A stretch of DNA of 64,000 nucleotides, from positions 4,076,501-4,140,500 of the forward strand of contig NZ_CP035492.1 of assembly GCF_004135365.1 (NCBI RefSeq). The letters are read 5' to 3'. The stretch is from Paenibacillus protaetiae (GTDB lineage: Bacteria; Bacillota; Bacilli; Paenibacillales; Paenibacillaceae). The position numbers and the translations under genes are program-made. Below are positions 17,400 to 26,820 of this stretch, piece by piece (position 1 is the first letter of the stretch; each line of letters starts with the position of its first letter). The notes under the pieces are model-generated. The model ran no database searches, was not told the DNA's origin, and was given only the letters and a program-made list of their open reading frames with translations.

Positions 17400-20300
17400 A
17401 TGAACGAGAACATTATGGGGTTGCCGCCCAAACAGGGCCTTTATCGTCCGCAGTTTGAGAAAGACGCTTGCGGTATGGGCTTTGTGGCAAACATTAAAGG
17501 GAAAAAGTCGCACAACATCATTCGCCAGGCGCTGACGCTGCTTGAAAACATGGAGCACCGCGGCGGCCAAGGCAGCGAACCGAATACGGGGGACGGCGCG
17601 GGCATTTTGCTGCAAATTCCGCATGCGTTTTTCTCCAGGGAGCTGGCTAAAGAAGGCGTCAGCCTGCCGGAAGAAGGAGCTTATGCCGTCGGCATGCTGT
17701 TCCTGCCGCTGGAAGCCGAGCTTCGCGAACCGATGGAGCAGCAGCTCGAAGCTATTATTAAGGAAGAAGGCCAATCGGTTATCGGCTGGCGCACCGTGCC
17801 GACCAATGACGAGCATCTGGGCGAGTCGGCGCTTGCCGTTAAGCCTTACGTGCGCCAAATTTTCATCGGCCGCAATGCGGCGCTGAGCGACGATCTTGCG
17901 TTTGAGCGCAAGCTGTACGTGATCCGCAAACGCGCGGAGCTTGCGATCCGTTATTCCGGGCAGCCGGGCGGAGACAAATTTTATTTCTCCAGCTTGTCGA
18001 GCCGCAAAATTGTTTATAAAGGCATGCTGACGACCGAGCAGGTCCGTTCCTTCTATATAGAATTGAACGACGAAGCGGTTGTGACGGCGATGGCGCTTGT
18101 CCATTCCCGGTTCAGCACGAACACCTTCCCAAGCTGGGAACGCGCTCATCCGTTCCATTATTTGATTCATAACGGCGAAATCAATACGCTTCGCGGCAAT
18201 ATCAACTGGATGCACGCGCGTCAAACGCTGTTTGCTTCCGAATTGTTTGGCGAAGATCTGGAAAAAATCAAGCCGATTATTAATCCGGACGGTTCGGATA
18301 CGGCTATGTTTGACAATACGCTGGAGTTCCTGCACCTGGCGGGCCGCTCCCTGCCTCATGTTGCCATGATGATGGTGCCTGAGCCTTGGAACAACGACGA
18401 CCGCATGAGCGAGGAACGCAAAGCATTTTACGAATACCACAGCACGCTTATGGAGCCGTGGGACGGCCCTGCGGCGATGGGCTTTACAGACGGCGTGCAA
18501 ATTGGCGCAGTGCTTGACCGCAACGGCCTCCGTCCTGCACGTTACTATGTAACGAAAGACGATCACATTATTTTGGGTTCCGAAGCGGGTACGGTTGATA
18601 TTCCGCCGGAAAACATTTTGTACAAAGACCGCCTTCGTCCGGGACGTATGCTTCTGGTCGATACGAAGGAAGGCCGCATCATTTCCGATGAGGAAGTGAA
18701 AGCGCAAATCGCCGCCGAGCATCCGTACCGCGAGTGGCTCGATGAGCATCTGGTTGATCTGGATGATCTGCCGGAAGCGGCGGAGCTGCCGGAACCAAGC
18801 CATGAAACGGTGCAAACGCGCCAGCAGGCATTTGGCTATACGTTTGAGGATGTGCGCAAAGTGCTTGAGCCGATGGCGCTTACCGCGCAGGACCCGATCG
18901 GTTCGATGGGCTACGACGCCCCGCTTGCCGTGTTGTCCGAACGTCCGCAGCGGCTGTACAATTACTTTAAACAGCAGTTCGCGCAAGTAACGAACCCGCC
19001 GATCGACGCGATCCGGGAAGAAATCGTTACGTCGACTTATACAACGGTTGGTCCGGAACGGAACCTGCTCCAGCCGGAGCCGGAAAGCTGCCGCCAAATC
19101 CGCCTGGAGACGCCGGTATTGTCCAATGAGCAGTTTGCGAAGCTGCGCCATATCCGCCGTCCGGGCTTCAAGTCGATCACGCTGCCGATTTTCTTCAACG
19201 CAGCTGATGGAGAAGCGGGGCTGAAAGCGGCGCTTGACCAAATGTGCGAAGCGGCTGACCGCGTCATTTCGAAAGGGCACAACATTATTATTTTGTCCGA
19301 CCGCGGGGTCGACAAAGACAACGCGGCGATTCCGGCCCTGCTTGCCGTATCGAGCCTGCATCACCATCTGATCCGCCAAGGCACGCGGACGAAAGTCAGC
19401 CTGCTGCTGGAATCCGGCGAGCCGCGCGAGGTGCATCATTTTGCGCTGCTGCTTGGCTACGGCGTAAGTGCGGTTAACCCTTATCTGGCGTTTGAATCGC
19501 TGGATGATATGATTTCCCAAGGTCTGATCCGCGGCGTTACGCATGAAAAAGCGGTGAAAAACTTCATTAAAGCCGCTACGAAAGGCGTCGTGAAGATTTT
19601 GTCCAAAATGGGCATCTCGACGATTCAATCGTACCGCGGCGCGCAAATTTTCGAAGCGGTTGGCCTGAACAGCGAACTGATTGATCAATACTTTACGTGG
19701 ACGCCGTCCCGCATCGGCGGTATCGGCCTTGCCGAAGTGGCGGAAGAAACGCTGCGCCATCACATCCGTGCGTTCTCCGAGCAGGAAGGCAAAGTGAAAG
19801 AACTGGATTCCGGCGGCGATTACCAATGGCGCAAAGAAGGCGAAGACCATCTGTTCAGCCCGCAAACGATTCATACGCTGCAAATGGCTGCGCGGAAAAA
19901 TGACTACAATCTGTACAAAAAATTCGCTTCGCTTGTACTGGGCGAAGATAAAAAATATTTGACGCTCCGTTCGCTCTTCCAATTCAAGGAAGGACGCGAA
20001 TCGGTTCCGCTCGATGAAGTGGAATCCGTCGAGTCGATCGTTAAACGGTTCAAGACCGGAGCTATGTCCTTTGGCTCGATCAGCAAGGAAGCGCACGAAA
20101 GCCTCGCAATTGCGATGAACCGCCTTGGCGGCAAATCCAATACGGGCGAAGGCGGCGAAGATCCGGCCCGCTTTATTCCGGACGCGAACGGCGACTCCCG
20201 CCGCAGCGCCATCAAGCAGGTAGCATCCGGCCGTTTTGGCGTAACAAGCAACTATCTCGTCAATGCCGACGAAATTCAAATCAAGCTGGCGCAAGGCGCG

Positions 20301-22001
20301 AAGCCGGGTGAAGGCGGACAGCTGCCAGGCCGTAAAGTGTATCCGTGGGTAGCGGAAGTACGCGGTTCAACGCCGGGCGTCGGACTGATCTCGCCGCCTC
20401 CGCATCATGATATTTATTCGATCGAGGATCTTGCCGAGCTGATTCATGATTTGAAAAATGCGAATCCGCAAGCCCGCATCAACGTGAAGCTTGTATCCGG
20501 CGTTGGCGTAGGCACGATTGCGGCCGGCGTAGCGAAAGCGCGTGCGGACGTCATTATGATCAGCGGCTACGACGGCGGTACCGGCGCTTCTCCGATGGGT
20601 TCGATCCGCCATGCCGGTCTCCCTTGGGAGCTTGGCCTTGCGGAAACGCATCAGACGCTGATGCTGAACAACTTGCGTGACCGCGTTATGATCGAAACCG
20701 ACGGCAAAATGATGACCGGACGCGACGTTGCTATCGCGGCTTTGCTTGGCGCAGAAGAATATGGCTTCTCGACCGCTCCGCTGATCGTTTTGGGCTGTGT
20801 CATGATGCGCGTCTGCCAGCTGGATACTTGTCCGGTGGGCGTTGCAACGCAAAATCCGGAACTTCGCGCGAAATTTATGGGCGACCCGAGCCATGTGGTC
20901 AATTACTTGAAATTTATCGCCGAAGATCTTCGTGAAATTATGGCGGAACTTGGTTTCCGCACGATTAATGAAATGGTTGGCCGCGTCGACATTTTGGAAA
21001 CCAAACATTTGGTCAGCCATTACAAAGCAAAAGGCCTGGATCTTTCCGGCTTGCTTTACGAACCGGCAACTTCCCGCAACCTAGCCCGCTACAAAGTGCA
21101 GGAGCAAAATCACGGCCTCGAATTGTCGCTCGATATGCAGGAGCTTGTACCGGCTGCCCAAGCTGCGCTTGAAACCGGTGAGAAGGTGCGCGGCACTTAT
21201 CCGATCCGCAATACGAACCGTGTAGTCGGCACGATTCTGGGCAGCGAAGTAACCCGCCGTTACGGCGCAAAAGGGCTGCCTGAAGATACCATATCGTTCC
21301 ACTTCGTAGGTTCGGCCGGCCAAAGCTTTGGCGCATTTGTGCCAAAAGGGATTACGCTGTCCCTGGAAGGCGACTCGAACGACTATGTCGGCAAAGGGCT
21401 TTCCGGCGGCAAAATTATTGTTGCGCCTTCTGCGAAAGCAACGTTTGCGGCGGAAGACAACATCATCATCGGCAACACGGCCTTTTACGGCGCGACAGCC
21501 GGCGAAGCTTATATCAGCGGTATCGCTGGGGAACGTTTTGCTGTCCGCAACAGCGGCGTCAGCGTTGTTGTTGAAGGGGTAGGCGACCATGGCTGCGAAT
21601 ATATGACCGGCGGACGGGTAGCCGTGCTGGGCGAAACGGGCCGCAACTTTGCTGCCGGTATGTCGGGCGGTATCGCATATGTATACGATGAAGCGGGCGA
21701 CTTCCTGAACCGCTGCAACCTCGAGATGGTTCTGCTTGAGAGAGTAAGTGAAGAGCAGGACGTTGCAGAGCTTCGCGGCATGATTGAACGCCATGCGTCT
21801 TATACAGAAAGCGCCATTGCAACCCGCATCTTAAGCGACTGGGATACCTCGCTTACGAAATTCGTGAAGGTTATTCCGAAGGATTACAAAAAAATGCTTG
21901 AGCATATTCAGAAAGCCGAAGACAAAGGCTTAAGCGGTGAAGCAGCGCTGCTTGACGCTTTTGAAACCAGCATGAAGGAGCTTGCCCGTACAGGCTCATA
22001 A
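17400..22001 (+). CDS. gltB: Glutamate synthase large subunit
   Basis: 1533 residues, full length. A short propeptide ends before Cys24 (ACGMGFV), the N-terminal nucleophile of the glutaminase domain. The central and FMN-binding (beta/alpha)8 domains follow ([24 protein letters not shown]). The 3Fe-4S cluster cysteines are Cys1133, 1139 and 1144 in [15 protein letters not shown]. The C-terminal GXGXG beta-helix domain is present ([27 protein letters not shown]). The enzyme makes two glutamates from glutamine and 2-oxoglutarate. The partner small subunit gltD does not follow; a terminator does, so gltD must be elsewhere. GAGAAAGG is 10 bases before the ATG. Confidence 0.97.
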   Translation: MNENIMGLPPKQGLYRPQFEKDACGMGFVANIKGKKSHNIIRQALTLLENMEHRGGQGSEPNTGDGAGILLQIPHAFFSRELAKEGVSLPEEGAYAVGMLFLPLEAELREPMEQQLEAIIKEEGQSVIGWRTVPTNDEHLGESALAVKPYVRQIFIGRNAALSDDLAFERKLYVIRKRAELAIRYSGQPGGDKFYFSSLSSRKIVYKGMLTTEQVRSFYIELNDEAVVTAMALVHSRFSTNTFPSWERAHPFHYLIHNGEINTLRGNINWMHARQTLFASELFGEDLEKIKPIINPDGSDTAMFDNTLEFLHLAGRSLPHVAMMMVPEPWNNDDRMSEERKAFYEYHSTLMEPWDGPAAMGFTDGVQIGAVLDRNGLRPARYYVTKDDHIILGSEAGTVDIPPENILYKDRLRPGRMLLVDTKEGRIISDEEVKAQIAAEHPYREWLDEHLVDLDDLPEAAELPEPSHETVQTRQQAFGYTFEDVRKVLEPMALTAQDPIGSMGYDAPLAVLSERPQRLYNYFKQQFAQVTNPPIDAIREEIVTSTYTTVGPERNLLQPEPESCRQIRLETPVLSNEQFAKLRHIRRPGFKSITLPIFFNAADGEAGLKAALDQMCEAADRVISKGHNIIILSDRGVDKDNAAIPALLAVSSLHHHLIRQGTRTKVSLLLESGEPREVHHFALLLGYGVSAVNPYLAFESLDDMISQGLIRGVTHEKAVKNFIKAATKGVVKILSKMGISTIQSYRGAQIFEAVGLNSELIDQYFTWTPSRIGGIGLAEVAEETLRHHIRAFSEQEGKVKELDSGGDYQWRKEGEDHLFSPQTIHTLQMAARKNDYNLYKKFASLVLGEDKKYLTLRSLFQFKEGRESVPLDEVESVESIVKRFKTGAMSFGSISKEAHESLAIAMNRLGGKSNTGEGGEDPARFIPDANGDSRRSAIKQVASGRFGVTSNYLVNADEIQIKLAQGAKPGEGGQLPGRKVYPWVAEVRGSTPGVGLISPPPHHDIYSIEDLAELIHDLKNANPQARINVKLVSGVGVGTIAAGVAKARADVIMISGYDGGTGASPMGSIRHAGLPWELGLAETHQTLMLNNLRDRVMIETDGKMMTGRDVAIAALLGAEEYGFSTAPLIVLGCVMMRVCQLDTCPVGVATQNPELRAKFMGDPSHVVNYLKFIAEDLREIMAELGFRTINEMVGRVDILETKHLVSHYKAKGLDLSGLLYEPATSRNLARYKVQEQNHGLELSLDMQELVPAAQAALETGEKVRGTYPIRNTNRVVGTILGSEVTRRYGAKGLPEDTISFHFVGSAGQSFGAFVPKGITLSLEGDSNDYVGKGLSGGKIIVAPSAKATFAAEDNIIIGNTAFYGATAGEAYISGIAGERFAVRNSGVSVVVEGVGDHGCEYMTGGRVAVLGETGRNFAAGMSGGIAYVYDEAGDFLNRCNLEMVLLERVSEEQDVAELRGMIERHASYTESAIATRILSDWDTSLTKFVKVIPKDYKKMLEHIQKAEDKGLSGEAALLDAFETSMKELARTGS

Positions 22002-22024
22002 TGACAAGCTTTCCGTATAAGAAC

Positions 22025-22057
22025 AAGGACTCCGATAATATCGGAGTCCTTTTTTGT
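22025..22057 (+). terminator. Rho-independent terminator of gltB
   Basis: AAGGACTCCGATA pairs with TATCGGAGTCCTT, then TTTTT. Confidence 0.85.
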
Positions 22058-22244
22058 TGCTTGTTGTTTAGCATGAAAGGTGCAATTCGACAAAAGCGAA
22101 AAGAGTCAGGGGGAAACTGACAATTATTCGACAAAAAAACAACCGGATGTGTCTACACCGTTTGACATTCTCCAACCATGGAATTAGGTATAATAACATT
22201 GTTGTTTCGAATAAGGTTAGTCCAGATAGAAAGAGGTAGAGGAT

Positions 22245-22406
22245 ATGAGAGAAGAAATAATCGGGCAACAACATAAAGACCGCATCACAACGGATACGGT
22301 CGAGTTAAAAGTAGAGGACATACTGTCGCATCTGAATATATCGCTCGATCAATGGAGGCAATCGGAAACTAAAAACAGCGACCTGAAATCATACAAGCAA
22401 GCGTAA
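22245..22406 (+). CDS. Small orphan protein (53 aa) next to the XRE repressor
   Basis: MREEIIGQQHKDRITTDTVE... to QA, with AGAGG-type ribosome site just upstream, a TATAAT at 22189-22194 and a TTGACA at 22162 (spacing of 21 is too long for a standard promoter). The protein is hydrophilic, mixed charge, probably helical in its second half (VEDILSHLNISLDQW), and has no membrane segment. It is convergent with the XRE gene, ending 11 bases from it. It is not recognised; position and size recall small antagonists of HTH regulators, but no sequence evidence supports that. Confidence 0.6.
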   Translation: MREEIIGQQHKDRITTDTVELKVEDILSHLNISLDQWRQSETKNSDLKSYKQA

Positions 22407-22417
22407 CCAACCGCTAA

Positions 22418-22789
22418 TCAGTTGCTCATCGATCTTTCCGCCCGCACAAAGGCGATAAAACGCCTTGTTTCTTCCGACGTCAACTTCTGGCCATCTATAC
22501 TCAAGTTGTACTTCTCCAATATTTCTTCATCGGAAAGCTCCAAATCGTCCACAAATCCTTGCACTTCCTCGCTTAACGTAGCTTGTGGGTTATTGGTTCG
22601 TCCAACCAGATAATCAATCGTCACCTGATACAGATCAGCAAACTTTGCCATTGTTTCCGTATCCGGTTCTCTTCTGTTTTTTTCATAATGAGACAGAGAA
22701 GCACGAGAAATCCCAAGCTTGCCGGCAGTTTGTTCTTGCGTCCAGCCGCGATCCTCTCTAAGTTTTGCGATTCGATTTCCGATGTTCAT
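22418..22789 (-). CDS. XRE-family HTH transcriptional regulator
   Basis: 123 residues. Residues 1-65 form a Cro/CI helix-turn-helix (NIGNRIAKLREDRGWTQEQ, GISRASLSHYEKNRREPD) ending in the phage-repressor-like YLVGRTN. The C-terminal part (DEEILEKYNLSIDGQKLT, then an AFVRAER helix) is typical of small chromosomal repressors. The ribosome site AGGGGGAG is 4 bases before the ATG. It is divergent from the polysaccharide operon; the shared region carries two copies of the palindrome described at 22909 and 22944, so it is the obvious candidate to bind them. Confidence 0.9.
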   Translation of the reverse strand: MNIGNRIAKLREDRGWTQEQTAGKLGISRASLSHYEKNRREPDTETMAKFADLYQVTIDYLVGRTNNPQATLSEEVQGFVDDLELSDEEILEKYNLSIDGQKLTSEETRRFIAFVRAERSMSN

Positions 22790-22901
22790 AATTCTCCCCC
22801 TAAAGTTCCCGTTTCGCTACACCTATATTAATACGGAAATATAACATTTGCATTTATTGAAACAAAACGTCGCAAATTTTCACTCATTTTATTCTTTTTT
22901 C

Positions 22902-22930
22902 TTGACATGTTACATATTGTATCTTAAAGT
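22902..22930 (+). promoter_or_regulatory. Promoter of the PilZ/BY-kinase operon
   Basis: TTGACA, 17 bases, TAAAGT. The 17-base spacer is filled by palindrome copy A, and copy B follows at about +8. This arrangement suits steric repression. Confidence 0.6.
22909..22923. promoter_or_regulatory. GATACAT-type operator, copy A
   Basis: GTTACATATTGTATC, two mismatches from copy B, placed inside the -35/-10 spacer of the operon promoter. Confidence 0.6.
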
Positions 22931-22943
22931 GGGAAATGTGCAT

Positions 22944-22958
22944 GATACATTTTGTATC
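22944..22958. promoter_or_regulatory. GATACAT-type operator, copy B
   Basis: GATACATTTTGTATC, a palindrome with 5-base perfect outer arms (GATAC/GTATC), centred 35 bases from copy A and close to the predicted transcription start. Confidence 0.65.
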
Positions 22959-22982
22959 TAATGATTAGCGTATCCGAATGAA

Positions 22983-23050
22983 ATGAAATTATACCTGGCG
23001 CGGGAAGAAAACCCGCATCAGCCCGGCCCAGTGGCGGCCGGCTTAGAGAG
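22983..23050 (+). other. Structured leader of the polysaccharide operon
   Basis: Two GC-rich hairpins can form between the predicted start of transcription and the ribosome site: GCGGG-type arms around 22999-23014 (CGCGGG / CCCGC) and a GGCC-rich one around 23018-23043. They could simply stabilise the leader or modulate translation; no known riboswitch was recognised. Confidence 0.35.
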
Positions 23051-23058
23051 AAGGCGAT

Positions 23059-23499
23059 ATGGTGGATATAGTCCGTTCCCGGGCGTTCACCCGTTTGAAA
23101 TTCAGCTATGGCCTGAAAGCCGAGCTTAGGCTGGCGGACGATCAAGGCATTTTATTAACAGATGCGTCTGCTGCCGTCATCGTGATGCATATGAATCCGG
23201 ACGGGCTTGGATTTCTGTCCGGCCTGCGTCTGCCTGTGCATCGCGGTTATTTGGTTGATCTCCGTTTTTCTATAGGCGGCGTTTTACTTCAAGTGTGGGG
23301 GAAGCTGACGTCGAGAAAGACGGCTGACAACCAGTACGAATACATGATGGACTTTCATCCCCCTTATAAGCTGCGTCCTCTTCTCGTTCGAATTTTGAAT
23401 CAAGAGCTGCTGCGTCAAAACCCGGCTGATTACAAGATTCATAGCATTTATCGAAGGCTGAACGAATATCGTATGAGAACGGATCAAAAGGCGGACTAG
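23059..23499 (+). CDS. PilZ-like domain protein, first gene of envelope operon
   Basis: 146 residues. RSRAFTR near the N-terminus and MNPDGLGF near residue 47 occupy the positions of the PilZ RxxxR and (D/N)xSxxG motifs, followed by beta strands ending in MMDFHPPY. Both motifs are degenerate (longer R spacing, Asp for Ser), so c-di-GMP binding is possible but unproven. Cytosolic. It is the first gene of a four-gene operon with a tyrosine kinase, a sugar-nucleotide-type protein and an LCP transferase, and may set their activity. GAAGG lies 4-5 bases before the ATG. Confidence 0.6.
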   Translation: MVDIVRSRAFTRLKFSYGLKAELRLADDQGILLTDASAAVIVMHMNPDGLGFLSGLRLPVHRGYLVDLRFSIGGVLLQVWGKLTSRKTADNQYEYMMDFHPPYKLRPLLVRILNQELLRQNPADYKIHSIYRRLNEYRMRTDQKAD

Positions 23500-23539
23500 C
23501 AGCGAACTTATCATTTTACGGGAAGGTGATCGGGACAAT

Positions 23540-24223
23540 ATGCCTCGACAAATGAGTGACAGAAAGCTTATTACTTATTATAATCCGGAATCTCCTATCG
23601 CCGAGACGTACCGTACGCTCCGGACGAATATTCAATTTTCCTCTATTGATAACCCTTTACGGACTTTAATCGTAACCTCCCCCAATTCCGGAGACGGCAA
23701 AACGACTACTGTCGCTAATCTGGCTGTCACTTATGCGCAGGAAGGCAAACGTGTCCTTATCGTAGATACCGATTTACGCAAACCGTCTTTGCATCAGCTG
23801 CTGTCTCTGTCTAATTTAACCGGCCTGACCAATGTGCTTATGAATGAAACGGAATGGCAGCAAGCGGTGCAGGAAACGAGCGTAAGCGGGCTATTCTTGT
23901 TAAGCTGCGGCCCTACGCCTCCGAATCCTTCCGAAATTTTAAATTCCAGAAAAATGCAGCAGCTCATTGATGAGCTAAAAGAGCAATACGACATCATCTT
24001 ATTTGATACGCCTCCCGCATTAATTATTAGCGACAGCCTCATCATTGCCTCCAAATGCGACGGCGTTATTCTTGTCGTGAGCGGCGGCGTTACGAAACGC
24101 CAGCACGCCGAGAAGGTTTGTGCGAGCCTCGCCCATGTGAATGCCAGAATGCTAGGCGTTGTGCTGAACAATAAAAACAAGCGCGAACGGAAAAAAGAGT
24201 ACGCAGTCTATTTCCGAAAATAG
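23540..24223 (+). CDS. BY-kinase, CpsD/CapB/YwqD-type tyrosine kinase
   Basis: 227 residues. Walker A SPNSGDGKTTT (47-57), Walker A' VLIVDTDLRKPSLH (72-85) and Walker B IILFDTPPA are those of bacterial tyrosine kinases that control capsule or exopolysaccharide export. The C-terminus has only two Tyr (EYAVYFRK) instead of the usual cluster. Firmicutes enzymes need a membrane modulator (CpsC/YwqC) to be active, and none is encoded next to it; the preceding gene is the PilZ-like one. The spacing to the upstream gene is 40 bases with GGAAGGTGAT in between. Confidence 0.9.
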   Translation: MPRQMSDRKLITYYNPESPIAETYRTLRTNIQFSSIDNPLRTLIVTSPNSGDGKTTTVANLAVTYAQEGKRVLIVDTDLRKPSLHQLLSLSNLTGLTNVLMNETEWQQAVQETSVSGLFLLSCGPTPPNPSEILNSRKMQQLIDELKEQYDIILFDTPPALIISDSLIIASKCDGVILVVSGGVTKRQHAEKVCASLAHVNARMLGVVLNNKNKRERKKEYAVYFRK

Positions 24224-24248
24224 CTGCAGGGAAAAGGTGAGTTTGGCT

Positions 24249-25628
24249 TTGAAAATTATGATGATGGCTGGCGGCAATGATCAGCATTTATGGCCGCTTG
24301 CAAACAGCTTGCGTGCGGATCAATTTGTTCCATTGCTGGAGAGGCCGGACGGAGGGAAAGAATCAATCGTGCAGCGGATATGGCGCCAGCTGGAAGCTGC
24401 CGACCTGCAGGATTATGCCCATGTATGCACAACTTTGGAGCAGGCCGAGCTGCTGCAGAAACAGCTGGGGCAGCTGACGCCGGTTGTCTTGGAGCCTGTG
24501 CAGCGTGGCACCTATTGGGCGGCCGCGCTTGCTGCGGCTTATTTTCATTCCATTGCCTGCTTGTCCATGAACGAAACCATTATTGTGCTGCCGGCTAATA
24601 TTGGGGTGCAGCAAAGCTTCTATGATTGTATTCGCAGCTTGCCCAAGCTGTTGAAAGACAGCGGCAACGAGCTTATGCTGATCGGCATTAGAGCGGAAGA
24701 GCCTGCTGCGGAACGGGCGCTCATATTGACGGACAGCAGAGGGGACGAGGCTGATTTTTATTCCAAGGTGCTTTCGTTTAACGGCCAGCCTTCCATAAAA
24801 GAAGGGGAGCGTCTGGCGGCAGAAGGCGCTTATTGGCATAGCGGGGCGTTTGCGTTCCGGCTTGGTTTTATGATTGAACGGCTGCTGGAAGAAGGGTTGT
24901 CCGCCCATTACGGGGAGCTGTTCAGGCAATATGAGGCTTTAAGCAGCAGAAGTTTCGCGACGCTTGTCCAGGATACGAGAACTGGGCTGGTGGAATATGC
25001 AGGCCAGTGGACGGAGCTGCAAGACTGGCAAAGCCTTCGCCCATTCCTGCATCATGATCTGGTCGTAATGGAGCAGGCAGCGGGCCGTGAACAACCTTCC
25101 TGCCTGTTCAATGAGCTGGATTTGCCGATTGTTGTAGAGGGGTTCTCCAACATTATGGTGGCAGCAAGCCGGGATGGCATTCGTATAACCAATTTGGACG
25201 GCGGAGAACGGGGCCAGAACGGTTATCCGAAGGCTGAGGAAGACCGCATCCGCCTTCCTTTGCCTATGACGGAGGAGAAACGCTGGGGCAGAGCGGAAGT
25301 GCTGGGCCATTCCAGCTATGCGGACGGGCATCAAGTTTCGGTAAGGCGGCTAAGGATGGATAAGGGCAAAAACCTTGATTACGAAATTCATTTAAACCGA
25401 AGCGAATATTGGATGATTACGGCTGGCGAAGCAGAGCTGCTGATTGATGAGAGGCCGTCGACTGTAAAAACAGGCGATACCGTCATCATCCCGCCCCGTA
25501 CAAGACACAGCCTGAAAGCATTAACCGATCTGGAATGGGTCGAGCTTCAGATGGGAGATCTATTCTCTGGCAATGATGCCATCGTTATTTCGTCCACTTG
25601 GGATGAACTTGGGTTAAGCAGCAGCTAA
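24249..25628 (+). CDS. ManC/type II PMI-like protein with degenerate nucleotidyltransferase site
   Basis: About 459 residues. The N-terminal nucleotidyltransferase-like domain starts MKIMMMAGGNDQHLWPLAN, then an alpha/beta region, then a C-terminal cupin (YEIHLNRSEYWMITAGEAEL, VIIPPRTRHSL) as in mannose-1-phosphate guanylyltransferase/mannose-6-phosphate isomerase fusions. The catalytic signature GGxGTRLWPLSR...PKQF is eroded to GGNDQHLWPLAN...ADQF, losing the Arg and Lys that contact nucleotide and phosphate. It may be inactive as a transferase or act on another ligand. TTG 24249 was chosen because AAAGGTGAG ends 7 bases before it; GTG 24237 is part of that ribosome site. Confidence 0.75.
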   Translation: MKIMMMAGGNDQHLWPLANSLRADQFVPLLERPDGGKESIVQRIWRQLEAADLQDYAHVCTTLEQAELLQKQLGQLTPVVLEPVQRGTYWAAALAAAYFHSIACLSMNETIIVLPANIGVQQSFYDCIRSLPKLLKDSGNELMLIGIRAEEPAAERALILTDSRGDEADFYSKVLSFNGQPSIKEGERLAAEGAYWHSGAFAFRLGFMIERLLEEGLSAHYGELFRQYEALSSRSFATLVQDTRTGLVEYAGQWTELQDWQSLRPFLHHDLVVMEQAAGREQPSCLFNELDLPIVVEGFSNIMVAASRDGIRITNLDGGERGQNGYPKAEEDRIRLPLPMTEEKRWGRAEVLGHSSYADGHQVSVRRLRMDKGKNLDYEIHLNRSEYWMITAGEAELLIDERPSTVKTGDTVIIPPRTRHSLKALTDLEWVELQMGDLFSGNDAIVISSTWDELGLSSS

Positions 25629-25664
25629 GCGGCTGGAGATGTGACAAATGCAGGAGGAATACAT

Positions 25665-26624
25665 ATGAGCAGATGGCTCAAAAGGGCATTGATCGGCACG
25701 GGGATCGGCGTAGGGGTAGTGGCGATTGGCGTATTTATTTATGCCTGGTATTTATATGGCTCGATCAAGGATACGGCTAAAGCGGTTTATGAGCCTATTC
25801 CTTCACAAGAGCCTTATATCAGCAAAGATCCAGACGTCCAGCCGCGGGGCGGAGATCATGTCTCCAATATTACGGACCAGCATCCGTTTTCGGTTGCAAT
25901 TTTAGGCGTGGACCAGCGTGAGCATGATGTTGGCCGTTCAGACAGTATTATCGTTCTTGCTGTAAATCCGGTTAAAAATTCAATTCTAATGTTCAATATT
26001 CCGCGCGATACGCGTACGGAAATTGTAGGGCACGGAACCGTCGACAAAATCAATCATGCTTATGCATTTGGCGGCGTGGAAATGTCGAAACAAACGATTG
26101 AAAATTTTCTCGACTATCCCATCGATTATTACATCAAAATCAATATGGAAGGTTTTGCGAAATTGATTGATTTAATGGGCGGCGTAGAAGTGCAAAACCC
26201 GTTTTCCTTTGATTATGGCGGCCGGACGTTCGAGAAAGGACCGCTGAAGCTGAACGGCAACGATACATTGCTGTATTCGCGTATGCGGTATGACGACCCG
26301 CGCGGCGATTTTGGGCGAAATACCAGGCAGCGGGATGTACTGGTTCAAGTGATGAAGGAGTCCTTGTCGTTCACGAACGTTATGCAGGTGCAAACCTTGC
26401 TGAACCAGCTTGGCAGCAGTGTCAAAACCAATATAACCTTTGATGAGATGAAAACATTTATGGCCGATTATCGGACGGAGCTGAATCATATTGATACGGT
26501 TGAAGTCAGCGGGACAGGACAGACGATTAACGGAATTTGGTATTATATCGTATCCGATCAAGAGAAAACAAGAATCCATCAGCTGATGAAGGATCAGATG
26601 CAGCAAAGCACAGGCGGAGTGTAA
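25665..26624 (+). CDS. LytR-CpsA-Psr (LCP) family transferase
   Basis: 319 residues. Short basic N-terminus, one membrane helix (about 8-30), then the extracellular LCP domain: ILGVDQREHDVGRSDSI, MFNIPRDTRTEI, and the phosphate-binding Arg/Asp series in DDPRGDFGRNTRQRDV. LCP enzymes move polymers from lipid carriers to peptidoglycan (teichoic acid, capsule). GGAGG is 8 bases before the chosen ATG. Last gene of the operon; a hairpin terminator follows. Its presence suggests the operon builds or attaches a wall-linked glycopolymer. Confidence 0.92.
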   Translation: MSRWLKRALIGTGIGVGVVAIGVFIYAWYLYGSIKDTAKAVYEPIPSQEPYISKDPDVQPRGGDHVSNITDQHPFSVAILGVDQREHDVGRSDSIIVLAVNPVKNSILMFNIPRDTRTEIVGHGTVDKINHAYAFGGVEMSKQTIENFLDYPIDYYIKINMEGFAKLIDLMGGVEVQNPFSFDYGGRTFEKGPLKLNGNDTLLYSRMRYDDPRGDFGRNTRQRDVLVQVMKESLSFTNVMQVQTLLNQLGSSVKTNITFDEMKTFMADYRTELNHIDTVEVSGTGQTINGIWYYIVSDQEKTRIHQLMKDQMQQSTGGV

Positions 26625-26635
26625 GGAACAAAGGG

Positions 26636-26679
26636 TGGCCGGCGGGCTTGCATAAGCTGGACGGCCCCATTTTTTTTCG
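26636..26679 (+). terminator. Terminator of the polysaccharide operon
   Basis: GGCCG ... CGGCC outer stem and GCTT/AAGC inner stem, followed by eight T. Confidence 0.65.
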
Positions 26680-26727
26680 GCTTGCAGATGCAGCTGCGAC
26701 GGCCGGCGACAAAATACGTGAAATGGA

Positions 26728-26756
26728 TTGACAATATTCGATAATTCACGTAAATT
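26728..26756 (+). promoter_or_regulatory. Promoter of the small zinc-ribbon gene
   Basis: TTGACA, 17 bases, TAAATT, followed at once by the two operator copies C and D. Confidence 0.6.
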
Positions 26757-26757
26757 A

Positions 26758-26772
26758 GATACATAACGTATC
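26758..26772. promoter_or_regulatory. GATACAT-type operator, copy C
   Basis: GATACATAACGTATC, with the same GATAC/GTATC arms as copy B; it overlaps the predicted transcription start. Confidence 0.65.
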
Positions 26773-26786
26773 ATATATCAAAAAAA

Positions 26787-26801
26787 GATACATTTAGTAT
26801 A
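26787..26801. promoter_or_regulatory. GATACAT-type operator, copy D
   Basis: GATACATTTAGTATA, one base off a full outer arm; 29 bases downstream of copy C and just before the ribosome site. Confidence 0.55.
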
Positions 26802-26820
26802 TAGAGGCGGTGTGTAATCC

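Noticed and set aside
16969-17400. 143-codon minus-strand frame upstream of gltB
   Set aside because: No ribosome site, overlaps the gltB start, AT-rich with mixed low-information sequence.
17367-20294. 975-codon open frame on the minus strand under gltB
   Set aside because: Shadow of the GC-rich third positions of gltB; no ribosome site and Arg/Phe/His-rich nonsense composition.
22162-22194. TTGACA/TATAAT as a full promoter of the 53-residue ORF
   Set aside because: The spacing is 21 bases, beyond the usual 16-18, so only the -10 is considered.
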